This document shows positions 1 through 6,389 of a stretch of DNA of 6,389 bases, in pieces. A program made the translations under genes and the position numbers. The DNA is from an uncultured cyanobacterium (lineage in GTDB: Bacteria > Cyanobacteriota > Vampirovibrionia > Gastranaerophilales > Gastranaerophilaceae). Each line of letters opens with the position of its first letter. Position 1 is the stretch's first letter. The stretch spans positions 1 to 6,389 of the forward strand of contig CAMTNN010000092.1 in NCBI GenBank assembly GCA_947073895.1, in the 5' to 3' direction. The notes under the pieces are model-generated. The model saw only the letters and a list, made by a program, of their open reading frames with translations. It ran no database searches and was not told where the DNA came from.

Positions 1-22
1 CCTTATCAATAAATTTCGGCAA
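1..22 (-). CDS. Possible 5' end of a minus-strand gene with a TTG start (partial)
   Basis: Reading the minus strand, an AAGGAG Shine-Dalgarno-like sequence (33-38) is followed after 10 bases by TTG (20-22), then by an open frame reading M-P-K-F-I-D-K before the window ends. It lies about 70 bases downstream of the secA stop in the same orientation, with no clear terminator between, so it could be cotranscribed with secA. Seven codons are too few to recognise a family. The only ATG next to the SD site (30-32) hits a stop after two codons, which is why TTG is preferred. The gene's reality rests only on the SD site and the frame. Confidence 0.35.
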
Positions 23-91
23 ATTAAGTCATCTCCTTAAAAATGCATTTACAAATTTACTCGTTTTTTATCTTCAGCCAATTAATCCAAA

Positions 92-2722
92 TTACAAATG
101 CATTCCTCCATTTATTAGTAAAAAGAGATGGGAATGCTTATTTTGAAATAACAGAGATTTATTAAAAAAAAAATTGTCAATTTTGTTTTTCAATATCTCG
201 TTTTCTTTTTTATATTCAATCAACGGGTCTTTTTGTCCGTAAGCACGAAGCCCAATTCCTTCTTTTAGCATATCAATGTTATGAAGGTGGTCAATCCATT
301 GAGTATCAACCACTCTCAACAGAACATCACGTTCAAGACTTCGCATAATATTATTATCTACAAACAATTCCTGCTGTTTCGCATCAGGGTCATATTGAAC
401 CATAATTGAGTTATAGAACCCAATAATTTCTTCTTCATGCTCTTTGTATGCCTTTTGAGCAGCATCACGAAGTGATTCATAAATCCTGTTATAACGGTAA
501 GCCTTAATATCATCAACACTAATGTATGCAAGCTGAGGAATATTTGAGTGTAATTCTTTAATAAGAGTTTCCAAGTCATCAAAAATATATTCTTCAGGAT
601 TCATTTCAGGAGTTATATAGCTCTTAAGAAGCCTGTCGATTTCTTTATCAATCATGAATTTGATATCATTAGAAAGATTTTTGCCTTCAAGAACTTTTCG
701 TCTTTGTGCATAGAATTTTTCTCTCTGAATATTCATAACATCGTCATATTGTAGTACACTCTTACGAATATCAAAGTGATACGTTTCAACTTTCTTCTGA
801 GCTGATTGGATTTGTCTGGAAATCAAACGAGACTCAATCGGCATATCCTCTTCAGCGTTAAGCATTGTCATTAAATTTGCAATTTTTTCTCCGCCAAATA
901 TTCTCATCAAATTATCTTCCAATGATAAGAAAAATCTTGTTGAGCCCGGGTCACCCTGTCTTGCGGCACGACCACGTAACTGGTTATCAATACGACGTGA
1001 TTCGTGCCTTTCAGTACCTATTACATGAAGTCCGCCAAGTTCGACAACTTTTGCATGTTCTGCTTCTGTAATTTTACGAGCATTTGCAAGAGCTTCTTCT
1101 TTTAAAGCTTCATAGTTTTCTAAATCAGGTGTAATAGCTCTTGTTTCAAGCTCCTCTTTAGCAAGATATTCAGCATTACCGCCCAATAGAATATCCGTAC
1201 CACGACCAGCCATATTTGTAGCAATTGTTACTGCGCCGACACGACCTGCTTGAGCAATAATATAAGCTTCACGCTCATGCTGTTTTGCGTTTAAGACATT
1301 GTGTTTTATACCCTTTTTAGCTAATAGGGCTGAAATATATTCTGATTTTTCAATACTTACAGTACCAACAAGAACAGGTCTTCCAAGCTTATTTTGTTCG
1401 ATAATATCATTTACCACAGCATCATACTTAGCTCGTTCTGTTTTATAAATAATATCAGCATGATTAACTCTGATATCAGGTCTGTTTGTAGGAATAACGG
1501 TAACTTCCAGATTATAAATCTTACCAAATTCAGCTTCCTCTGTCATAGCAGTACCTGTCATACCCGAAAGTTTCGGATACAATCTAAACAAGTTTTGGAA
1601 AGTAATGCTTGCAAGAGTTTGGGTTTCATCCTGAATCTGAACACCTTCTTTTGCTTCGATTGCTTGATGTAAACCGTCTGACCAACGTCTTCCTGGCATT
1701 AAACGTCCTGTGAACTCATCAACAATCATGATTTCACCGTCTTTTACAACGTAGTCGGTATCACGAATAAACAATTCTTTTGCCTTAAGTGCATTCAATA
1801 AATCATGCGCAAACTGGTTATTAATATCAAACAAGTCTTTACAACCGATGATTTCTTGAGCTCTGTCAATACCGTCTTCTGTAAAGATTACGTTTTTATT
1901 CTTTTCATCAACTTCGTAATCTTTGTCTTTCTCAAGCTGAGGAGCAACTTTTGCCATTAAAGTATAAGTATCTGCTGATTTTTCTACACGTCCGCTTATA
2001 ATAAGAGGAGTACGAGCTTCGTCAATCAAAATACTGTCAACTTCGTCAATAATTGCGTAGTTATAAGGTCGTTGAACAAGCATTTCGTTAGATGATGCCA
2101 TATTATCACGCAAATAATCGAATCCGAATTCGTTATTTGTTCCGTAAGTAATATCACAAGCATAAGCCTCGCGTTTACGGTTAAACTCATCAGCATCATG
2201 TTGATTAGAAAGAATAACCCCGACAGACAAGCCTAAGAATTTATAAATTTTACCCATCCACTCGCTATCACGTTTTGCAAGGTAATCGTTAACTGTAACA
2301 ACATGGACACCTTTTCCTGTTAACGCGTTTAAATAAGCAGCAAGAGTTGCAACAAGAGTTTTACCTTCACCTGTTCTCATCTCTGCAATATGCCCGTTAT
2401 GAAGGAAATATGCGCCAATTAGCTGAACATCAAAATGTCTCATATTCAAAACACGTTTACCTGCTTCTCGAACAGTCGCAAAAGCCTCAGGCAAAATCTT
2501 ATCAAGAGTTTCTTTTTCTAAGATTCTATCGGCTTTTTCGTTCTCTGAAGTCGGACGTTTTGCCAAGATAGCCTTAAACTCGTCTGTTTTAGCACGAAGT
2601 TCTTCATCCGTAAGCTTCTCAAACTCAGGTTCAAGCGCGTTTATATGGTCAATAATACCTAATATTTTTTTAACTTTTTTTTCGTTCGGGTCGCCTAAAA
2701 GCTTTAATAATAAACTAATCAT
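92..2722 (-). CDS. secA: Protein translocase subunit SecA, with an aberrant C-terminus
   Basis: SecA is the cytoplasmic ATPase that pushes unfolded preproteins through the SecYEG channel. The 876-residue protein shows the expected order: nucleotide-binding domain 1 with Walker A MRTGEGKT (residues 115-122) and Walker B DEVD (226-229); the preprotein cross-linking domain (about 231-375); nucleotide-binding domain 2 with GMTGTA (387-392), [11 protein letters not shown] (501-511) and the arginine-finger motif [11 protein letters not shown] (581-591, with A where G or S is common at 587); and the helical scaffold domain from about 604, including the regulatory helix pair [25 protein letters not shown]. 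Homology stops after LIEYKKE (840). Other SecAs continue with an 'aFemF..m' helix and often a linker plus a Cys-rich zinc tail; here 36 unrelated residues rich in F, N, K and L lead to the stop. Start ATG 2722 is chosen because GGAGAGG lies 7 bases upstream and [13 protein letters not shown] aligns with family N-termini; a TTG at 2758 would add 12 residues without an SD site. The gene has its own promoter and follows the asmA-like gene in the same direction. Confidence 0.96.
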   Translation of the reverse strand: MISLLLKLLGDPNEKKVKKILGIIDHINALEPEFEKLTDEELRAKTDEFKAILAKRPTSENEKADRILEKETLDKILPEAFATVREAGKRVLNMRHFDVQLIGAYFLHNGHIAEMRTGEGKTLVATLAAYLNALTGKGVHVVTVNDYLAKRDSEWMGKIYKFLGLSVGVILSNQHDADEFNRKREAYACDITYGTNNEFGFDYLRDNMASSNEMLVQRPYNYAIIDEVDSILIDEARTPLIISGRVEKSADTYTLMAKVAPQLEKDKDYEVDEKNKNVIFTEDGIDRAQEIIGCKDLFDINNQFAHDLLNALKAKELFIRDTDYVVKDGEIMIVDEFTGRLMPGRRWSDGLHQAIEAKEGVQIQDETQTLASITFQNLFRLYPKLSGMTGTAMTEEAEFGKIYNLEVTVIPTNRPDIRVNHADIIYKTERAKYDAVVNDIIEQNKLGRPVLVGTVSIEKSEYISALLAKKGIKHNVLNAKQHEREAYIIAQAGRVGAVTIATNMAGRGTDILLGGNAEYLAKEELETRAITPDLENYEALKEEALANARKITEAEHAKVVELGGLHVIGTERHESRRIDNQLRGRAARQGDPGSTRFFLSLEDNLMRIFGGEKIANLMTMLNAEEDMPIESRLISRQIQSAQKKVETYHFDIRKSVLQYDDVMNIQREKFYAQRRKVLEGKNLSNDIKFMIDKEIDRLLKSYITPEMNPEEYIFDDLETLIKELHSNIPQLAYISVDDIKAYRYNRIYESLRDAAQKAYKEHEEEIIGFYNSIMVQYDPDAKQQELFVDNNIMRSLERDVLLRVVDTQWIDHLHNIDMLKEGIGLRAYGQKDPLIEYKKENEILKNKIDNFFFNKSLLFQNKHSHLFLLINGGMHL
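164..190 (-). repeat. AT-only inverted repeat with T10 run inside the secA 3' end
   Basis: On the plus strand a run of ten A plus TT (164-175) faces AATTTTGTTTTT (179-190) across the 3-base centre GTC: 6 paired bases, one mismatch, then 5 paired bases, almost all A-T. On the secA-sense strand it reads as a weak hairpin ending in ten T. It lies within the unrelated tail of secA, so it marks the point where the reading frame loses SecA homology. It resembles a degenerate terminator but lacks GC pairs, so terminator function is uncertain. The A10 homopolymer is also a sequencing-error hotspot. Confidence 0.4.
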
Positions 2723-2729
2723 TACATAT

Positions 2730-2736
2730 CCTCTCC
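2730..2736 (-). promoter_or_regulatory. Ribosome binding site that fixes the secA start
   Basis: GGAGAGG on the minus strand lies 7 bases before ATG 2720-2722. This supports the ATG over the in-frame TTG at 2756-2758, which has no SD site. Confidence 0.85.
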
Positions 2737-2746
2737 AATTACGGAA

Positions 2747-2755
2747 ATCATAACA
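2747..2755 (-). promoter_or_regulatory. Extended -10 promoter for secA
   Basis: The minus strand reads TGTTATGAT, an extended -10 (TGn plus TATAAT with one mismatch). Transcription would begin near 2740, giving a leader of roughly 18 bases that starts just ahead of the GGAGAGG site. No convincing -35 hexamer is seen 16-18 bases upstream, as is typical of extended -10 promoters. It lies downstream of the terminator at 2862-2903, so secA would have a transcription start independent of the asmA-like gene. Confidence 0.5.
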
Positions 2756-2861
2756 CAAACACAGTGCAAAATAAATATTAGTCTGTTAGAGAGGTTTCTA
2801 TAAACAAAACAACCCAGCTCGAATAAACCTGTCGTCATACAAAATGTCGTCCGCCCCTTAT

Positions 2862-2903
2862 AAAAAAACAAAAAAAAGCTATGAACGAATCTCGTGCATA
2901 GCT
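2862..2903 (-). terminator. Rho-independent terminator after the asmA-like gene
   Basis: On the minus strand the arms AGCTATG and CATAGCT (outer 7 bp), one C/T mismatch, then ACGA and TCGT (4 bp) close a 3-base loop GAT, all within 2877-2903. Seven T, one G and seven more T follow immediately (2862-2876). The other strand has no T run after the hairpin, so it acts in the minus direction only. It ends transcription of the asmA-like gene about 130 bases past its stop and insulates secA from it. Confidence 0.88.
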
Positions 2904-2962
2904 GTTGATTAGGGATATGTGTATCGTCGTTTTTTAAGGAGTATAGATATATATTAGCAGTA

Positions 2963-3012
2963 TAAGTTTTAAATAAAATCATACGTTCTAATGATTTTAT
3001 TAACAAAACTTA
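2963..3012. repeat. Long AT-rich inverted repeat in the 3' untranslated region of the asmA-like gene
   Basis: AATAAAATCAT (2972-2982) and ATGATTTTATT (2991-3001) are perfect 11-base inverted arms around the 8-base centre ACGTTCTA. After a small internal loop (1 base on one side, 3 on the other) the stem resumes with TAAGTTTT (2963-2970) against AAAACTTA (3005-3012). The whole hairpin spans 50 bases and starts about 21 bases after the asmA-like stop codon, upstream of the true terminator. It has no T run of its own. It could protect the mRNA 3' end, bind a dimeric protein, or be a remnant of a small palindromic repeat family. Confidence 0.7.
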
Positions 3013-3033
3013 ACATTTTTAATGTATTGATTC

Positions 3034-5769
3034 CTATTTTAACTTCTTTAACGCTGATAAAAAGTTATTGTGTTCTATATCACCATCAACTGTTGTTAAG
3101 AATACTTGGCAATCTTTGTCATCAGCTTCTAATTTTGGAAGCATATTAAGCTCTGCTGCATAATAATTCGAATCAGTTTTACCGCTCAAAGAAATTTTGT
3201 TAGCAAGACTGTTTAAAGAAAATGCTCTCAATACACTGCTAAAACCTTTTTGTTTATTAGAAAATTTAGTATAAATCCTTAGTGAAGCATCGCTATTTTC
3301 AAGATTATATCTTCCGACAATCAAACAAGCAAGAAGCGGAGCTGTAGATTCTATCTTCATACGTTCAATAATATTATTTTTAAGATAAAGTTCGCCGCTA
3401 ATTTTTTGGAATTTGCCGTCAGGAACGTTAACCAAATCTGCAACAATAGTCGGGCTTATCATTACAACAGGATTTCTAAAAATTGAAACAAACTTCATTA
3501 AATACTGAACCAATCCGATTTTTGGTATTTCACCATCATTTACTAAGAATTTTATCTGTCCGTTTAGTTTTAAGCTATCATCAGTATTAAGCTCAATCAA
3601 ACCACTTGCTTTACCAGTGATTTCTTTTGGCAGATTAAGAATAGTCGTTGACATCAAATCAGAGTTTACATCTTTCACACCAAGTCGCAAGTAGTATTTA
3701 TGTTTATTCAAATCACAGTTAACTTTTATTGTAGAAATTCCCTCTGCAATATCGAATCTGTTAGATGTCAATTGCAAAATATTATTCTTATCAAGAGTCA
3801 GATTTGCGTTAAGATTACCAAAATTAATATCTTTGTAAGATCCTTCTTTTAATCTAAACATGCATTTTTCTATTATAAGATTGTTAAAATCAAAAGTTAC
3901 GACTTCTTCATCATCATCACGCTCAACAACCTCTGTTTTAGGCTGTTGGTTCATTGAATTCAATATTTTTTCAACATCTAATTTATCGAGAGAAAAATCA
4001 ACATTTTTAACCACGACAGGAGCTTCCAGAGAGTTTTTAATATCACCTACAAATGAAACTTGAGAACGTCTGTAGCGTGCATCTGCGGTCAAATGAATCA
4101 TATCTTTGTCAGTAAACAATTCACCTTTTTTAAGGAAAATTCTTTGTGATGGAATTCTGATACTTTCTGCAGAAATTTTACCATCAATAATAGGATGACC
4201 GTTATTAACCATAAAAAGTTTTCCGCTAAACTTACCGCCCTTAAACAGTTTTTGCCCGATTAGAACATTTAAAAACTCACTCGGTAATGGATTTGGAATA
4301 TCAAATCCTAATTCCTGAACAAACGGAATCGGTTCAGAAATATCCATTTTTCCGCTCAAAGTAAGAACAGGTTTAATTTTCGAATCGCGATTAATTTCGT
4401 GAGCGATATAGTAGTTAATATCTTTAATTTCTAATATGTTATTTTGAAGAGTCAAATCTGCTTTAACGGCCCTATCATAAGTAGTCGGTGTCAGCGAAGT
4501 TCCGTCAACAAGAATATCATCACCGGTCGCAAGCTTAGAAGCCATCATTACATCGATTTTATTTCCAAGCATATTAACATCGATAATAGTTCCTGCCTTA
4601 CCAACTATCGATAACGGCATGCCTACAACTTTTGAAAGATAATTCTTCGCAAATTCATTATTTAGCACGGTTTTTACTGTTACGTTAGTTTGGCAAGTTT
4701 TTATATAATCATCAACCTTGCCTTCCATTGTAGCTTTGTTATTGGAATTCTGTCCGTAATAGCCTTCAAAATCGGTTAAAATAATATCTTTAGAAGTAAT
4801 TTTTACAAGCCCTTTATTAAGAACAACCGGCAAATCTGCAAGAGGTACAATTTTTGCTGATGCATTATTGAGTTTAACCTGACCTTCCATGCCGGATTTG
4901 TTCATATCAATATCAAAATCAAAACTGCCTTTAAGATTTTTAAAATAAGAAAGCATTTCGCTTCCATTAGCTATAATCAAATCTGTTCCCAGAATATCAG
5001 TTACATCTTCTATAGCGAACTTTTGGGAAGAAAAATTCAACGCAAGACCTTTTTGTTTAGAGCCTTCTGCGTTAATATGCACAGTTGATTTATTAACATC
5101 AAATAAACAATCATTAATATATAAATGTTTGTTTTTGATTACAACTTTGTTATTATCGGCTATATCAAAGTGCAATGTTTTATTACCTTTTTTCAATTTT
5201 GAGCATATATTAAAGTGAATATAGCGCTCTTCTTTTTGAGTATTATCAGCAAACAAGTCTTTTGCTAGCACTTTTATTGAAGTATTGTCATCAATAGAAT
5301 AAATAACTTCCGCTTTTTTTACTGCAAGAATTGAATCATACAAATCCAGAGCAAAATCAGAAGGAGCCTCTTCCTTTTTGGATTCATTCTGAGGAACAAG
5401 ATTCATTAGACCGTTTACATCTGCAAACAAATATTCTAAGCCGAAATTATTAACAACAAGTTTATTTGTTACAAGTGGCAATAAATAAAACGAAGTATTT
5501 AAATTATCTACACTTAACAAGATATCTTTATCTTTTTTTATCTGAATTTTTTCAGCAGAAAATATTACTTCCGAATCAAATTTTGTCTTTAAGTTAGAAG
5601 ATTCTACAACCAGCTCAAAAGGAAAGTTTTTATTAACAGTTTCACAAAATTTGCTGACCAGTTTATTGTTAGAAACAATTGAAGGAATTATTAAAAAATA
5701 CGTAATATAAAACAAAGACAGAATTACTGCAAACAAAGAGATTCCAAATATTACATTTTTCTTTTTCAT
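3034..5769 (-). CDS. AsmA/YhdP-like inner-membrane-anchored envelope protein
   Basis: The 911-residue protein has a short basic N-terminus (MKKKN), a single hydrophobic anchor at about residues 6-28 and then a long, beta-strand-rich region with no further membrane segment. This is the architecture of the AsmA-like family (AsmA, YhdP, TamB), whose members are anchored in the inner membrane, extend into the periplasm as groove-forming beta structures and are implicated in phospholipid transport to, or homeostasis of, the outer membrane. The best family signature is C-terminal, about 715-840: strands with the pattern 'LNGQIKF-x(4)-DGEIP', an amphipathic 'IGLVQYLMKFVSIF' stretch, and 'FQKISGELYLKNN' followed by 'GRYNL'. 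A charged linker with the DDDEE cluster (about 605-626) separates the long N-terminal part from the C-terminal domain. ATG 5769 is supported by GGAGG 10 bases upstream; the stop is TAG. The gene has its own promoter, diverges from the WG-repeat gene and is followed by an inverted repeat and a strong terminator. The family call is from pattern, not alignment; the exact subfamily and cargo are unknown. Confidence 0.75.
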   Translation of the reverse strand: MKKKNVIFGISLFAVILSLFYITYFLIIPSIVSNNKLVSKFCETVNKNFPFELVVESSNLKTKFDSEVIFSAEKIQIKKDKDILLSVDNLNTSFYLLPLVTNKLVVNNFGLEYLFADVNGLMNLVPQNESKKEEAPSDFALDLYDSILAVKKAEVIYSIDDNTSIKVLAKDLFADNTQKEERYIHFNICSKLKKGNKTLHFDIADNNKVVIKNKHLYINDCLFDVNKSTVHINAEGSKQKGLALNFSSQKFAIEDVTDILGTDLIIANGSEMLSYFKNLKGSFDFDIDMNKSGMEGQVKLNNASAKIVPLADLPVVLNKGLVKITSKDIILTDFEGYYGQNSNNKATMEGKVDDYIKTCQTNVTVKTVLNNEFAKNYLSKVVGMPLSIVGKAGTIIDVNMLGNKIDVMMASKLATGDDILVDGTSLTPTTYDRAVKADLTLQNNILEIKDINYYIAHEINRDSKIKPVLTLSGKMDISEPIPFVQELGFDIPNPLPSEFLNVLIGQKLFKGGKFSGKLFMVNNGHPIIDGKISAESIRIPSQRIFLKKGELFTDKDMIHLTADARYRRSQVSFVGDIKNSLEAPVVVKNVDFSLDKLDVEKILNSMNQQPKTEVVERDDDEEVVTFDFNNLIIEKCMFRLKEGSYKDINFGNLNANLTLDKNNILQLTSNRFDIAEGISTIKVNCDLNKHKYYLRLGVKDVNSDLMSTTILNLPKEITGKASGLIELNTDDSLKLNGQIKFLVNDGEIPKIGLVQYLMKFVSIFRNPVVMISPTIVADLVNVPDGKFQKISGELYLKNNIIERMKIESTAPLLACLIVGRYNLENSDASLRIYTKFSNKQKGFSSVLRAFSLNSLANKISLSGKTDSNYYAAELNMLPKLEADDKDCQVFLTTVDGDIEHNNFLSALKKLK

Positions 5770-5779
5770 TATAACTATT

Positions 5780-5784
5780 CCTCC
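5780..5784 (-). promoter_or_regulatory. Ribosome binding site of the asmA-like gene
   Basis: GGAGG on the minus strand (GGAGGAA if the next two bases are counted) lies 10 (or 8) bases before ATG 5767-5769 and supports that start. It falls almost at the predicted transcription start, so the leader would consist of little more than the SD site. Confidence 0.8.
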
Positions 5785-5790
5785 GATAAC

Positions 5791-5799
5791 ATGATACCA
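5791..5799 (-). promoter_or_regulatory. Extended -10 promoter for the asmA-like gene
   Basis: The minus strand reads TGGTATCAT, an extended -10 (TGn plus TATAAT with one mismatch). Transcription should start near 5784-5785. No good -35 is visible. It is the mirror image of the promoter at 5812-5820, and the two -10 hexamers are 18 bases apart, back to back. Confidence 0.5.
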
Positions 5800-5811
5800 T
5801 AAGATAGTTTA

Positions 5812-5820
5812 TGTTATCAT
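5812..5820 (+). promoter_or_regulatory. Extended -10 promoter for the WG-repeat gene, predicted leaderless
   Basis: TGTTATCAT is an extended -10 element ending at 5820. The usual 6-7 base distance puts the transcription start at or next to 5827, the A of the ATG. There is no SD sequence in the bases before that ATG, which fits a leaderless mRNA. No good -35 hexamer is seen. Confidence 0.45.
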
Positions 5821-5826
5821 GTTGAT

Positions 5827-6389
5827 ATGAAGAAGATAGTTTTTGTTCTAACTCTGTTATTATTTTTACAAAATTGTGCATTTGCTGCAAAAACATTCAG
5901 CGATGAAAAGAACCTTTGGGGGATAAAAGATGAAGCAGGAAATGTTTTAGTTGACGCCCAATATAAAAAATTGATTATTCTTGGCTCAGACACATATATT
6001 GCACAAAAAAAATCAAAGTTTGGTATAATTGATAAGAATAACAACATTCTGGTACCGATTAAATATACTCACGTAGAAAGAGTTTTGGGCAAATTTGCGA
6101 AATTTGGGAACGGCTATAAATACGGTTTGTATAACTCTAAAGGAGAAGAACTTCTTCCAGTTGAATATACATCCGTCAACCTTCTTTTCGGCGGAATGTT
6201 TTTGACATGCAAAAATTACAAATACGGAATTATTGATTTTGACGGAAATGTTATTCTGGAGAACAAATTTGACGACATATATATGCCTGAAAAAAGTGTT
6301 ATGAGAATAAAATACGAAGGCAAATGGTATGAACTTGAACAGGCACAAGGAAAAACCCTAACTTTACCTAAAGATATTGAAGAAATTAA
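5827..6389 (+). CDS. Exported WG-repeat protein (partial, runs off the right edge)
   Basis: This frame stays open from ATG 5827 to the window end (187 codons plus 2 bases). Residues 1-20 form a Sec signal peptide: MKK, a hydrophobic core (IVFVLTLLLFL) and AFA before a likely signal peptidase I cut at A20/A21. Cys17 sits in LQNC, a poor lipobox, so a lipoprotein is less likely. The mature part is a tandem array of WG/KWG-type repeats of the pattern [K/L]-[aromatic]-G-I-x-D-x-x-G-N-[I/V]-L-x-P-x-x-Y. The aromatic-Gly positions are W31-G32, F65-G66, Y99-G100 and Y133-G134, exactly 34 residues apart, with a degenerate fifth unit at K166-W167-Y168. WG repeats form beta-rich folds often found in secreted or envelope proteins; the biochemical role is mostly unknown. 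The gene diverges from the asmA-like gene across 57 bases. It lacks an SD site. Final size and any C-terminal domain cannot be seen. Confidence 0.87.
   Translation, partial: MKKIVFVLTLLLFLQNCAFAAKTFSDEKNLWGIKDEAGNVLVDAQYKKLIILGSDTYIAQKKSKFGIIDKNNNILVPIKYTHVERVLGKFAKFGNGYKYGLYNSKGEELLPVEYTSVNLLFGGMFLTCKNYKYGIIDFDGNVILENKFDDIYMPEKSVMRIKYEGKWYELEQAQGKTLTLPKDIEEI

Larger units (their letters stand above)
5788..5823. repeat. Dyad spanning the divergent promoter region
   Basis: AACATGATA (5788-5796) and TATCATGTT (5815-5823) are perfect 9-base inverted arms. An overlapping pair, GATAACAT (5785-5792) and ATGTTATC (5811-5818), is also perfect over 8 bases. The arms contain the -10 elements of the two divergent genes, so the symmetry may simply be the mirrored promoters, or it may also be an operator for a dimeric regulator acting on both genes. 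Confidence 0.65.

Noticed and set aside
41..103. Inverted repeat of AAATGCATTT copies downstream of secA as a terminator
   Set aside because: The pairing is about 9 AT-rich bases across a loop of more than 40 bases, with no T run; ATGCAT is itself palindromic, so the match is weak evidence.
92..210. Simple frameshift as the cause of the odd SecA tail
   Set aside because: Translating the other two minus-strand frames after LIEYKKE gives stops within a few codons or, past the T10 run, a short non-SecA peptide; no frame recovers the missing helix.
865..1071. 68-codon plus-strand ORF opposite secA
   Set aside because: It lies wholly antisense to well-conserved SecA coding sequence, has no SD site and no recognisable product.
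1394..1672. 92-codon plus-strand ORF opposite secA
   Set aside because: Antisense shadow of conserved nucleotide-binding domain sequence; its Ser/Asn/Ile/Cys-rich product looks like reverse-strand noise.
2723..2758. SecA start at TTG 2758, adding 12 residues
   Set aside because: No SD site before it, the extra residues do not resemble SecA N-termini, and the predicted -10 element overlaps the region; ATG 2722 has a well-placed GGAGAGG.
5827..5886. Lipoprotein signal (Cys17) in the WG-repeat protein
   Set aside because: The residues before Cys (L-Q-N) do not fit a lipobox, while AFA-A gives a good signal peptidase I site three residues later.
6013..6348. 111-codon minus-strand ORF opposite the WG-repeat gene
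   Set aside because: The plus-strand frame here shows a signal peptide and regular WG repeats, so it is the real gene; the Phe-rich antisense frame is its shadow.

Overview
The window is AT-rich bacterial DNA (I estimate GC in the mid-30s percent). It holds two complete minus-strand genes, one partial plus-strand gene and possibly the first codons of a fourth gene. The SecA begins with a 'LGDPN-x-K-K-x-K-K' block that resembles the N-terminus of cyanobacterial SecA. With the low GC, an AsmA-like envelope protein and a WG-repeat protein, this fits a non-photosynthetic relative of Cyanobacteria (Melainabacteria/Vampirovibrionia, for example the gut order Gastranaerophilales). That placement is an inference and not certain. 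AsmA-like proteins suggest a cell with an outer membrane.

Layout from left to right: (1) 1-22, possible first codons of a minus-strand gene with a TTG start. (2) 92-2722, minus strand, secA, the ATPase of the Sec protein-export system. All ATPase motifs are intact, but the last helix of the helical scaffold domain and the zinc-binding tail are replaced by an unrelated 36-residue AT-rich tail. (3) 2723-3033, a 311-bp gap containing, in minus-strand order, a long AT-rich inverted repeat just after the asmA-like stop, a strong Rho-independent terminator, and a secA promoter with an extended -10 element and a good Shine-Dalgarno (SD) site. (4) 3034-5769, minus strand, a 911-residue AsmA/YhdP-like protein with one N-terminal membrane anchor. 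(5) 5770-5826, a compact 57-bp divergent promoter region in which two extended -10 elements are mirror images of each other. (6) 5827-6389, plus strand, an exported WG-repeat protein with an exact 34-residue repeat period, open at the right edge. It has no SD site and is probably translated from a leaderless mRNA.

Functionally the window concerns the cell envelope. SecA drives export through SecYEG, the AsmA-like protein probably works at the inner membrane/periplasm interface, and the WG-repeat protein carries a Sec signal peptide. I see no mobile element, CRISPR array, tRNA or rRNA. The points most worth checking are the abnormal SecA C-terminus, the open reading frame running through the terminator into the secA start (possible leader peptide), and the mirrored promoter pair with a predicted leaderless transcript.
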